64,000 bases of DNA, taken from NCBI GenBank assembly GCA_910579865.1, contig CAJTXA010000011.1, forward strand, positions 62,001 through 126,000. Direction: 5' to 3'. Below, in pieces: positions 52,025 through 59,998 of the stretch; position 1 is the stretch's first letter, and each line of letters opens with the position of its first letter. The notes beneath the pieces were generated by a model. That model made no database searches. It saw nothing but the letters and a program-made list of their open reading frames with translations, and was not told the origin of the DNA. A program made the position numbers and the translations under genes. The DNA comes from an uncultured Lachnospiraceae bacterium (GTDB taxonomy: Bacteria > Bacillota > Clostridia > Lachnospirales > Lachnospiraceae).

Positions 52025-53003
52025 ATAGTTCCCCTTTTAGATACAACCGGATAATGGTTTCAACATCTTGCATGGTATTTCCTGTTAGCTGATATTGCCA
52101 TAATTTTCCGTTGTTTTCTTTTCTATTTTTTTGAATATTATAAAAATCATACATTGGATTATTTTTTGGATATAAAGCAACAATTTTACAATTTGATAAA
52201 GATACTAAATCCATTAATCCATTTCTTACTCCAATTAAATATCCACAATATTCTGCAATTTCAACAATTCGTTCTAATCCACACACCAAACGTTTTGTAC
52301 CTCTAATTTCTTTTTCTTTATCAGAAGAAAGATTGGTAAAAACTTGATAACCATACTCCTTTAATCGCTTTGCAAGCCGTTCATAAAAATCAAGATCTAA
52401 GTTTGAAACAGAATGAGCCACTGGTGTTAAAATCACTGTTTTTCCCTTTATCACTCCACTGTGAATAACAAACTGTTGCAACTCTGCTTCTGAAATTGTT
52501 TTTTTTCTTTTTAACTGAATCTCATAAGTATGATCTAATCCTAAAGCAATCCGATGAATACAGTCTACTAATGTACATCCTTCTATTCTGCTTGGTGCTT
52601 CATATCCCAAAGTAAAATAATCCCCTGTATTTACAATTTTTACTTCTTTGTTATAGTATAAAATTCTCTGTCCTACTTCTGTTTTATTGCTTCGAAAGAT
52701 AATCCATCGCCAAAATGGACTAATTTTCTTGACCTCTGTTTTTATTTCAAATGCAGAAAGCATGAAAAACCATCGTTTTTCTAAAAGCAACGTTATTTTT
52801 TTATTGTTTTCCTTTAATGGATCTAATACTGCTAAAGTAAAAATAATATCCCCAATATGGTTACATAAAATAATTTTTACTTCTCCTCTTTTTTTTAAAC
52901 AACAAAAATAATAAGCTATCCCCAATGGAACAATAAAAAGATAAACTGCTACCTCCTTTAAAATGTCTATAAAAAAACAAAACAATATTTTTATCCACTT
53001 CAT
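51978..53003 (-). CDS. GT9-like (heptosyltransferase-like) glycosyltransferase
   Basis: A 341-residue membrane-associated protein: an N-terminal hydrophobic segment (about 5-35), then VKIILCNHIGDIIFTLAVLDPLKENNKKITLLL (about 42-74), the GD-xxxxPxL motif of GT9. The C-terminal half has VILTPVAHSVSNLDLDFYERLAKRLKEYGYQVF and AEYCGYLIGVRNGLMDLVSLSNCKIVALYP (donor-binding loop). In Gram-negatives this family transfers heptoses. The donor here is unknown. It shares the -G-R-G--D--S---C- segment with the C-terminal module of the 995-residue protein. Confidence 0.78.
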   Translation of the reverse strand: MKWIKILFCFFIDILKEVAVYLFIVPLGIAYYFCCLKKRGEVKIILCNHIGDIIFTLAVLDPLKENNKKITLLLEKRWFFMLSAFEIKTEVKKISPFWRWIIFRSNKTEVGQRILYYNKEVKIVNTGDYFTLGYEAPSRIEGCTLVDCIHRIALGLDHTYEIQLKRKKTISEAELQQFVIHSGVIKGKTVILTPVAHSVSNLDLDFYERLAKRLKEYGYQVFTNLSSDKEKEIRGTKRLVCGLERIVEIAEYCGYLIGVRNGLMDLVSLSNCKIVALYPKNNPMYDFYNIQKNRKENNGKLWQYQLTGNTMQDVETIIRLYLKGELYVDIKTFENGKEGTI

Positions 53004-53015
53004 AAAAGTGATTTT

Positions 53016-54689
53016 TTATTTCCTCTCTTTCCTCCAGAGCTGTTCTGATTTTTTATACTGCAAAATCAGTTTCCAAAAAATTTGTTCAAATTGTCTGATA
53101 CATTGAAAAGTTTCTCTCCAAGATTTCTTTACTTCAAATCCTTTTTTTATCTTTGGATCTACTAATAAAAGTTTCTTTTTTCCTGTATAAGCAGAAATAG
53201 GTGCTCCGATTCGGATCACTTTTCTTCCAAATGCTGGAAAACAATATCTTCCAATTGTAATTACCTGTCTTTTCACAGATTTTCTTTGTTTTTCCTTTTC
53301 TGGAAGTTCCTCTACTTCTTTCATTTGATAACCATATCTTTGTAAAGTCTGGTGTAATTGTTCTGCATCGACTTGTTGCAGCCATTTTGGTCCTTTTAAA
53401 AAATCTTGCACTGCTTTTACTGATAAAGTAAAATCTTTATATCGATAGCGAAATACCGTTGCATAGAATCGTTCACATAAAATATAAATTGCATCTAATA
53501 ATCGATTTTGATCCTTATAGATTGCATTTGTAATCAATCGATTTCTCACATTATAATATTCTAAAATAGAACCTCGTTTGTTCTCAAACTCTTCATGCCA
53601 TACTGCAATTCCATTAAAATAAATTGGTGGTTTTCCACTCCGCAGTGCATACTCTACATCATCACAATGTAAAAAAAACGGCATTGGATATCCATTTTTT
53701 ACAATATGGCTTTTTGGAATACAGCAATACCACCAGCCAGCATAAGCTTGTTTTGTTTCTACTGGTTTTGCTATTGTTAGTACCTGTTCAAGCTTTCTAA
53801 TATCAGTAAATTTATAAGGATTCGCAATCCATCCATCTGCCCAATCCTCTCCTGCTGCATGAAGAATATAAGGTGTATCTCTGCGAAACATTGCTCCGCC
53901 AAGAAAATTTTCCTGATATTCTGATTTTATAAAAGAGAGAACCGCTTTTGTGCGATAAAATGTCTCTGATTTTACTAATACATCATCATCCATTAAAACA
54001 ACATGTGTTAATTCTTCTTGTTTCATTGCTTCCCACATGCCTCTTGAAAATCCACCAGAACCCCCCGTATTTTTATTTGAAATTAAAATAACCTGCTCCC
54101 CTTCTATCTCCTTCTGTTTTAAATTTCTTCCATTATCGATAATATAAATTTGATCAAACAACAATTCTTTTTCTTTTTTATTCCAACTTTTTATTTGCTG
54201 TATATTTTTTATTACTTCTTTTGGCCGATTATAAGTGCAAATAACTAAAGCCATTTTCACTGCTTTTTTATTTTTTTCTATTCTGGCACTTTCGATTGTT
54301 CCGCTTTCTAAAAGTGTTTCTTGTTCTGCTTTTACAGTAAGATAAAAATAAGAAATATTCGATAATGGCACGAAAAAGGAAATTTCTTGTTTCCCACAAA
54401 ACGTTTTTTCTTTCAATAAAATACTCTTTTCTTTTCTATCTCTGCTTCCCATTAAGGCAAGTGTTCCCACTCCATCTATTATAACTCGAACAACTACTTC
54501 TTTTATCCTTGTGTACTGCTTCCACTTTTCTGCCAGAAAAATATTAAAATAAGTATCAAATTGAACAAATCCACCAGCAGAAATTTTTATTCCTTGTTTT
54601 GAACTTTTCACAGAAGCCTTTGTATGATAATAAAGCTCTGCAATTTTTGTATTCGCTTTTTTTGTCCAGAGCATATGCTGCAATACCAT
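53016..54689 (-). CDS. GlfT2-like galactofuranosyltransferase (GT2)
   Basis: A 557-residue enzyme with the GlfT2 architecture: an N-terminal beta-sandwich (about 20-145), a GT-A catalytic core and a helical C-terminus. Core motifs: VICTYNRPKEVIKNI, NTGGSGGFSRGMWEAM (about 212-227), VVLMDDDVLVKSETF (metal site DDD), FFLHCDDVEYALR (about 342-354) and IAVWHEEFE with catalytic His. In mycobacteria GlfT2 polymerises galactofuran from UDP-Galf. Glf-like mutase is not in the window, so the donor, if Galf, comes from elsewhere. Confidence 0.82.
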   Translation of the reverse strand: MVLQHMLWTKKANTKIAELYYHTKASVKSSKQGIKISAGGFVQFDTYFNIFLAEKWKQYTRIKEVVVRVIIDGVGTLALMGSRDRKEKSILLKEKTFCGKQEISFFVPLSNISYFYLTVKAEQETLLESGTIESARIEKNKKAVKMALVICTYNRPKEVIKNIQQIKSWNKKEKELLFDQIYIIDNGRNLKQKEIEGEQVILISNKNTGGSGGFSRGMWEAMKQEELTHVVLMDDDVLVKSETFYRTKAVLSFIKSEYQENFLGGAMFRRDTPYILHAAGEDWADGWIANPYKFTDIRKLEQVLTIAKPVETKQAYAGWWYCCIPKSHIVKNGYPMPFFLHCDDVEYALRSGKPPIYFNGIAVWHEEFENKRGSILEYYNVRNRLITNAIYKDQNRLLDAIYILCERFYATVFRYRYKDFTLSVKAVQDFLKGPKWLQQVDAEQLHQTLQRYGYQMKEVEELPEKEKQRKSVKRQVITIGRYCFPAFGRKVIRIGAPISAYTGKKKLLLVDPKIKKGFEVKKSWRETFQCIRQFEQIFWKLILQYKKSEQLWRKERK

Positions 54690-54720
54690 AGGTATCCTCT
54701 CTTTCCTTTTCCTTTCGTTT

Positions 54721-55773
54721 CTACTTTGCTTGTTTTACGATTCGCCATACGACTGCAGCAATTGGATAAAGAAGATAATTACTTTTTCTAAGTAACCAAA
54801 GCGAGTATTTTGGATTCGCTTGATAAGCAGCAGAACATGTCTTTTGTAATTTCTTTTCTATCGATACTAATTCCGATTTTGCACTTGTTCCAATTGGCAA
54901 ACTAAGACAAATTTGCGCTTGATTTGCTTCCATTTTTGCAATTCCACAGGCCAAATAAGAAAGAATTTCTTTTCGTTCTCCCTCTAACTCTTGTTCCTTA
55001 TAAAACTGCACTAATGACTGTAAAACCATGTAGTGCTGTAATCTATTTTTTTGCATATTTTTTATTGAAACACTTTGTGTTTGACTGCCTAGCCGATAAC
55101 AATAAACAGGATAAGGTAAAATACAGATTGTTTGAATCCAGGGAACAGGAAATATGATATATTGCATATCTACATAAAAAGAATGTTCCGAAAGAACTAT
55201 CTTATGCTCCTTTAAAATCTTAGTACGAATTGTCCATTCATGCATACGAATATGTATTTTATCTGCTATTTTCTGAAAAAAAAGAATTTTTTCCTTTGGA
55301 AATTTTTCAGTTCCTTCTACTTTTTTCTTCCTTTTTTTTCTTTTTCCATTTTTTTCTCTTACACAAATAAATGGCGTTACAACCAAATCACAAGGTAAAT
55401 TCGATAAATTGGATTTTTGAAAAGCTAATTTAGATAATTTATATAAATAAGCATCATACGCTATTGGATCCACCCAATCATCTCCATCTACTACCTTCAA
55501 ATAACTTCCAGATGACATCATAATTCCTAAGTTTATAGCAGAACCATGTCCACCATTTTTTTTATGAAATGCCTTTACAATAGAAGGATAACGAGCTGCA
55601 TAATTATCGATAATTTCTCCTGTACTATCCTTTGAACCATCATCTATTACAAGAATTTCTGTTTTTTCTCTTTGTTTTGTTTGTAAAAGTGATTCTAAAC
55701 AGTTCTCTAAACAATCTTCCACATTATATGCTGGTACTATAACTGATAAAATCTTTGCTTTTTTTCCCTGCAT
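54721..55773 (-). CDS. GT2-family glycosyltransferase
   Basis: A 350-residue GT-A enzyme. ILSVIVPAYNVEDCLENCLESLLQTKQREKTEILVIDDGSKDSTGEI (about 8-54), KNGGHGSAINLGIMMSSGSYLKVVDGDDWVDP (about 72-103, with the DxD-like GDD). The C-terminal part ends in two hydrophobic stretches. It is similar to capsule glycosyltransferases that build repeat units. Donor unknown. GAGGA precedes the ATG. Confidence 0.88.
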   Translation of the reverse strand: MQGKKAKILSVIVPAYNVEDCLENCLESLLQTKQREKTEILVIDDGSKDSTGEIIDNYAARYPSIVKAFHKKNGGHGSAINLGIMMSSGSYLKVVDGDDWVDPIAYDAYLYKLSKLAFQKSNLSNLPCDLVVTPFICVREKNGKRKKRKKKVEGTEKFPKEKILFFQKIADKIHIRMHEWTIRTKILKEHKIVLSEHSFYVDMQYIIFPVPWIQTICILPYPVYCYRLGSQTQSVSIKNMQKNRLQHYMVLQSLVQFYKEQELEGERKEILSYLACGIAKMEANQAQICLSLPIGTSAKSELVSIEKKLQKTCSAAYQANPKYSLWLLRKSNYLLYPIAAVVWRIVKQAK

Positions 55774-55791
55774 AACAACTAGTCCTCTTTT

Positions 55792-56622
55792 CTACAATCT
55801 GCGTTTTACTGCATGAAATAAATTTACAGCCAGAAAACCAATTGTCTTACCAAAAGAAAATTGTTCCTGTTTTCGATACATTTGATAGGTTCCAATCATT
55901 GCCTTTATTTTATTTGACGAATGGGAATTTTTATGCCTGCAATAAATAGATAACACCTCATCTAATCCATAAGCAAGATAACCCTGTCGTAAAATGCGCC
56001 ACCATGTTGCAGTATCTTCTCTTTTACAATCTTCTGGCATAAATAAAAATTCCTCTGGAATTTTTAATCGATCTAACATAACCGTAATTGTAGATATTGT
56101 TGTATTCATTAGTGCCTTTTGATAACTTATACTTTCTGGTACATGAACGACTTTACCTGTACGAATTCCATTTTTATCCGCAAATTCATAACTAGTAAAA
56201 GAAAAAGCACAATCTTTTTGTTTCATAAATCGATATTGTTTCTCTAATTTCTCTTTTTCCCAATAATCGTCTGCGTCTAAATAGACCAAATATCTACCTT
56301 TTGCGGCTTGTACTCCTAAATTTCTTGCGGCAGCAGGACCACAAGTTCGACTATTGAAAAACAATTCAATGTGTTTTTTATTACCTAATAAATCTGTTTC
56401 ACTTCCCATTCGATTCAACCAATTTTTTAAAATTATTCTACTGCTATCTGAAGAAGCATCATCTATCAAAAATAATTCCCAATTCGAATAGGTCTGTTCT
56501 TTAATACTCTGGAGTGTTTTTTCTAAAAAAGTTGCTGCATTATAAACGGGTACTACAATACTAATCAATTCTTCTACTACTTTTGGTTCACTTTTGTTCT
56601 TTATATCCAATTTGTTGCACAC
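55792..56622 (-). CDS. GT2-family glycosyltransferase, first gene of the glycan operon
   Basis: A 276-residue GT-A enzyme: ISIVVPVYNAATFLEKTLQSIKEQTYSNWELFLIDDASSDSS (about 21-62), CGPAAARNLGVQAAKGRYLVYLDADDYWEKEKLEKQ (about 93-128, DADD). The start is GTG 56622 with AGGA ten bases upstream. A 19-codon frame that starts inside the inverted repeat (ATG 56657) overlaps this start in another frame. The gene lies 30 bp from the left end of the invertible segment and is the first gene whose expression would depend on its orientation. Confidence 0.88.
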   Translation of the reverse strand: MCNKLDIKNKSEPKVVEELISIVVPVYNAATFLEKTLQSIKEQTYSNWELFLIDDASSDSSRIILKNWLNRMGSETDLLGNKKHIELFFNSRTCGPAAARNLGVQAAKGRYLVYLDADDYWEKEKLEKQYRFMKQKDCAFSFTSYEFADKNGIRTGKVVHVPESISYQKALMNTTISTITVMLDRLKIPEEFLFMPEDCKREDTATWWRILRQGYLAYGLDEVLSIYCRHKNSHSSNKIKAMIGTYQMYRKQEQFSFGKTIGFLAVNLFHAVKRRL

Positions 56623-56651
56623 CCTTTTTCTATCCTAGTGTTATAACAGGT

Positions 56652-56683
56652 TTTCATAAAGTAATCTCCTCTATGAAATATAA
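56652..56683. repeat. Left inverted repeat of the candidate switch
   Basis: The 32 bp match the right copy in inverse orientation with one mismatch. It contains arms TTTCATAAAG and CTCTATGAAA around spacer TAATCTC (56662-56668), the layout of a tyrosine-recombinase core site. On the minus strand it also carries AGGAG and an ATG (56657). Confidence 0.88.
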
Positions 56684-57062
56684 AATTTTATGTTGAAAAC
56701 TAACAAAATTTATTAATTTGACCAAAAAATTGACGGTTTATTTTTTGTATTTTCTTTCATTCTTACTTTATAAATAAAAATTTTATTGTTAAATTTACTA
56801 TCTTTTTGACGATAGCTTTGACGGCTTATTTTTATTTTATAGAAAAATTTATTAACTTTTCTTACCCAAAAGATTTTTTACAATAAACAGGAAAACTTTT
56901 TCGATTCAATAGTTTAAATATAGATTTTTTTATAGAAAATTAGAAAGAAAAAAAGAAAAATTGACTAAAATCAATATCCTTACTAATAAAGAGTTAAATT
57001 TCAAAAATTGGTTTCTCTATCTATAAAATAATAAACCTTCTTATTTTTTGATAATTAGAAGA

Positions 57063-57092
57063 ATAATATCTTCTGATTTTTAAAATCGTCAA
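57063..57092 (-). promoter_or_regulatory. Weak leftward promoter candidate in the switch
   Basis: TTGACG (57092-57087), 18-bp spacer, TATTAT (57068-57063) on the minus strand. If active, it would give basal transcription of the glycan operon in the present orientation. In such AT-rich DNA chance matches are frequent. Confidence 0.35.
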
Positions 57093-57127
57093 AAAGCGTC
57101 ATTCTTTTCAACAAAAAGAATTCTCTC

Positions 57128-57156
57128 TTGACAAATCTCTTAAGAAAGGTTATCAT
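57128..57156 (+). promoter_or_regulatory. Strong promoter inside the invertible segment
   Basis: TTGACA (57128-57133), 17 bp, TATCAT (57151-57156). It points right, out of the segment, away from the glycan operon. After inversion it would face left, about 120 bp from the first glycosyltransferase gene. Confidence 0.78.
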
Positions 57157-57217
57157 GTCAAACAGAGATATAACAACGGATAGCACGTTTTACGAATTAT
57201 CCTTATGTTAAATCAAA

Positions 57218-57249
57218 TTATATTTCATAGAGGAGATTACTCTATGAAA
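57218..57249. repeat. Right inverted repeat of the candidate switch
   Basis: Contains arms TTTCATAGAG (57223-57232) and CTCTATGAAA (57240-57249), perfect reverse complements, around the 7-bp spacer GAGATTA. The spacer is the reverse complement of the left-copy spacer, so recombination between the sites would invert the segment. It also carries AGGAG eight bases before an ATG (57244) that opens a 19-codon frame. Confidence 0.88.
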
Positions 57250-57366
57250 GCTTATTTTATAAAAAAAAGGAACATATCACTCTTTCTAATGATACTATAC
57301 TAATATGCTCCCCTCTCAGCTTTGTGTTACTCCATGACATTTGACAAAGCGATTCGTCAAAATATC

Positions 57367-57441
57367 TAAAGAGGTAGTCACCTTGAAAGGTAACTGCCCA
57401 ATAAATCGGAGTTAGACGAGCAGATTATTTAGACCTCTTTA
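57367..57441. other. Candidate structured element right of the switch
   Basis: TAAAGAGGT (57367-57375) pairs with ACCTCTTTA (57433-57441), and the 57 bases between include small stems (ACCTT with AAGGT). The stretch lies downstream of the right-facing promoter and has no gene. It may be a leader RNA or a remnant; I do not recognise it. Confidence 0.4.
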
Positions 57442-57449
57442 TATAACAA

Positions 57450-57620
57450 CTAAAAGCAAGGACATGATCTTGGCTGCATATTTTCGTCTCTGTCGCAAGG
57501 ATCTTCTGCACACTTTTTTACCTTTATTATAAAACCAAGCCGCTTATATAAACGAATATTAGCCATATCTGTGGTGACAACACCAATAGATATCTTTTGA
57601 TATCCCAAATCCTTTATTCT
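57450..57620 (-). pseudogene. C-terminal remnant of a GNAT acetyltransferase
   Basis: A 56-codon frame without a start encodes RIKDLGYQKISIGVVTTDMANIRLYKRLGFII followed by a Cys-rich tail and a TAG stop. NIRLYKRLGF with the preceding GV-TT-M is motif B of N-acetyltransferases. Upstream sequence does not contain the acetyl-CoA loop (motif A). Only the end of a gene remains. Confidence 0.75.
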
Positions 57621-57843
57621 TGAATATACAAGTCTTACAGCAAAAATTGTGAAAAAAATTAAGGAATAACATTTTTACGCATTTTCTTTTGTCCCTGTTT
57701 TTAGAAGTTTGCCTCATATGCTGATCTGTATTTTCTCTTTGATAATTGTACAATCGCTTATATACACTTTTGTAGAAACTGCCGAAGTTGCAACATAGCA
57801 ATACTTTTCTTAAAAAGGAGCTAATATGCTTATATCTACAGCG
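57621..57843. other. Intergenic stretch without recognised gene
   Basis: About 220 bp between the GNAT remnant and the long inverted repeat. I see only frames without starts and no conserved motif. Confidence 0.5.
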
Positions 57844-57976
57844 AAACGGAATAGAGAGGTCTATGGAGGGTCATATTTCCCGTCGGCACTTAGGCACTGT
57901 ATTTTAGTGCCTTAGTGTCCGTTACGAGGAAATTCTAAGCGCAAGCGGGCCCAGAATAGACCTCTCTATTCCGTTT
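57844..57976. repeat. Long hairpin-forming element (possible structured RNA or MITE)
   Basis: Outer arms of 20 bp are perfect inverted repeats (57844-57863 and 57957-57976, with AACGGAATAGAGAGGTCTA in the left arm). Inside, 57885-57898 pairs with 57906-57919 (GGCACT and AGTGCC at its tip, one mismatch, one G-U). The 3' part contains GCGCAAGC, a small GCAA-type loop. The compact nested design suggests a folded RNA or a transposable repeat. I recall similar motifs in Lachnospiraceae intergenic regions but cannot name the family. Confidence 0.6.
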
Positions 57977-58112
57977 TGCGTCCGCATAAGAAACATCTAA
58001 GTATAAATCAATAAAAAGAACGATTACCTTAAGCAAAACACAAATAAAATATCGAACTATCCAATAAACTATATCTTATCTATATTTTTTCTTAATATAA
58101 CCGTTCTTTCTT

Positions 58113-59390
58113 TTATTTTACCTCATCAATTGCCTTTCCAATATCATGACGATAATATTTATTTTCAAAATGAACCCATTCCACCGCCTGATATGCATTT
58201 GCTCTGGCTGCTTTCAAATCTTCCCCTTTTGCAGTAATCCCAAGTACACGTCCCCCATTTGTTACAATATTTCCTTCTGTATCAAACTTTGTTCCTGCAT
58301 GAAATGCATAATATCCATCTTGTTCTGCTATCTTTTTAAGTCCCTCAATCACAAATCCCTTCTCATATTTTTCTGGATATCCTTTGGAAGCTAACACAAC
58401 ACAGACTGCCGCCTGATCCTCAAATTCTAGTTCAATTTCCGAAAGTGTTCCATCAATACAAGCTTCCATTACAGAAATAATATCATTTTTCATACGAGGA
58501 AGTACAACCTGTGTTTCTGGATCTCCAAAACGAGCATTATATTCTAATACACGAGGCCCTTTTTCTGTTAGCATCAACCCAAAGAAAATAATTCCCTGAA
58601 AAGGTCTCCCTTCTGCTTTCATTGCATCTACTGTAGGCTGATAAATATACTTTTTACAAAACGCATCGATTTCCTTTGTATAAAATGGACTAGGTGAAAA
58701 AGTTCCCATTCCTCCAGTATTTAAACCACGATCGCCATCTTTTGCCCTTTTATGATCCTGCGCAGAAGTCATAATCCGAATCGTATCTCCATCTACAAAA
58801 GAAAGGACAGATACTTCTGGTCCCGTTATAAACTCTTCAATAACAAGACGGTTTCCTGCAGAACCAAACTGTTTTTCCAACATAATAGTCTTAACTCCAG
58901 CTCTGGCTTCTTCTAAATTGTTACAAATCAAAACTCCTTTTCCTAGAGCTAATCCATCTGCTTTTAATACAATTGGATAAGAAGCAGTTTCTAAATAAGT
59001 AAATGCCGCATCTGCCGAATCAAATGTCTCATAATCTGCAGTAGGAATCTGATACTTTTTCATCAATTCTTTGGAAAATACTTTTGATCCTTCTAAAATC
59101 GCAGCATTTTTTCTAGGCCCAAATACCCGTAATCCTTCTGCTTCAAAGACATCTACAATTCCTCCTACTAATGGATCATCCATTCCAATTATAGTAAAAT
59201 CAATTTGTTTTTCTTTTGCAAAAGCAACTAATCGTTCAAATTCCATTGCTCCAATATTGACACATTCTGCATATTCTGCAATCCCTGCATTTCCTGGTGC
59301 ACAGTAAATTTTTTCCACCTTTTTACTTTGTGCTACCTTCCAAGCAATTGCATGTTCTCTCCCACCACTTCCAACAATTAAAACCTTCAT
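58113..59390 (-). CDS. purD: Phosphoribosylamine-glycine ligase PurD
   Basis: PurD ligates glycine to phosphoribosylamine with ATP, step two of purine synthesis. The 425-residue protein has the ATP-grasp features: MKVLIVGSGGREHAIAWKVAQS at the start, ADGLALGKGVLIC (about 147-159), GPEVSVLSFVDG, QDHKRAKDGDRGLNTGGMG (about 212-230) and EYNARFGDPETQVVLPR (about 285-301). It is last in purE-purM-purN-purD and overlaps purN by four bases. Confidence 0.98.
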   Translation of the reverse strand: MKVLIVGSGGREHAIAWKVAQSKKVEKIYCAPGNAGIAEYAECVNIGAMEFERLVAFAKEKQIDFTIIGMDDPLVGGIVDVFEAEGLRVFGPRKNAAILEGSKVFSKELMKKYQIPTADYETFDSADAAFTYLETASYPIVLKADGLALGKGVLICNNLEEARAGVKTIMLEKQFGSAGNRLVIEEFITGPEVSVLSFVDGDTIRIMTSAQDHKRAKDGDRGLNTGGMGTFSPSPFYTKEIDAFCKKYIYQPTVDAMKAEGRPFQGIIFFGLMLTEKGPRVLEYNARFGDPETQVVLPRMKNDIISVMEACIDGTLSEIELEFEDQAAVCVVLASKGYPEKYEKGFVIEGLKKIAEQDGYYAFHAGTKFDTEGNIVTNGGRVLGITAKGEDLKAARANAYQAVEWVHFENKYYRHDIGKAIDEVK

Positions 59391-59998
59391 TTCTTCTCTC
59401 CTATCTCTAACTCACCATTCGCAACCATTGCAATTATTTTTGGAAGTATCTTCCATTCTGCTTCCTCCATAACACGACGCTGCAAAACTTCTGGTGTATC
59501 TCCAGCTAAAACTTCTACTGCTTTTTGCATTAAAATTTCTCCTGTATCAGTTCCTTCATCTACAAAATGCACAGTAGCTCCTGTAATCTTTACTCCACGA
59601 GCAAGTACTGCCTCATGCACTCGCAAACCATAATATCCAACTCCACAAAAAGCTGGAATTAAAGAAGGATGAATATTAATCATACGTCTTTGATATTTTT
59701 TTACCATAGAAGTTGGAATCGCTACTAAAAATCCAGCTAAAACAATAAAATCTGGTGCTATCTGATCGACAGTTTCCAGCAATGCTTGATAAAAAAGTTC
59801 CCGATTTTCATAATCCTTAGGAGAAACACAAATGGCAGGAATTCCATGTTTTCTGGCACGTTCCAATGCAAAAGCATTTCGATTGTTACTAATTACCCCA
59901 ATAATTTCTGTATTTAAAATTGTTCCATCTGAAATTCTATCAATAATCGCCTGAAGATTCGTTCCGCCTCCTGAAACTAATACACATAGTTTTAACAT
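59387..59998 (-). CDS. purN: Phosphoribosylglycinamide formyltransferase PurN
   Basis: PurN formylates GAR with 10-formyl-THF. The 203-residue protein shows CVLVSGGGTNLQAIID at the start, the catalytic Asn-His-Asp set in MINIHPSLIPAF (about 106-117) and GATVHFVDEGTDTGEILMQKAV (about 139-160). It overlaps purM by seven bases. Confidence 0.97.
   Translation of the reverse strand: MLKLCVLVSGGGTNLQAIIDRISDGTILNTEIIGVISNNRNAFALERARKHGIPAICVSPKDYENRELFYQALLETVDQIAPDFIVLAGFLVAIPTSMVKKYQRRMINIHPSLIPAFCGVGYYGLRVHEAVLARGVKITGATVHFVDEGTDTGEILMQKAVEVLAGDTPEVLQRRVMEEAEWKILPKIIAMVANGELEIGEKK

Larger units (their letters stand above)
56652..57249. other. Candidate invertible DNA segment (phase switch)
   Basis: About 598 bp bounded by 32-bp inverted repeats, with 534 bp inside that contain no gene and are very AT-rich. 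A consensus promoter inside (57128-57156) faces right. A weaker leftward candidate lies at 57063-57092. TTGACG occurs at 56730, 56806 and 56818 and, inverted, at 57087. Recombination between the repeats would turn the strong promoter toward the glycan operon. The switch is inferred from the repeat architecture; no recombinase is seen in the window. Confidence 0.75.

Noticed and set aside
57559..57801. Minus-strand open frame of 80 codons near the GNAT remnant
   Set aside because: Its lower part is the GNAT remnant read in a wrong frame; codon use and composition (many Cys and aromatic residues) are not gene-like.
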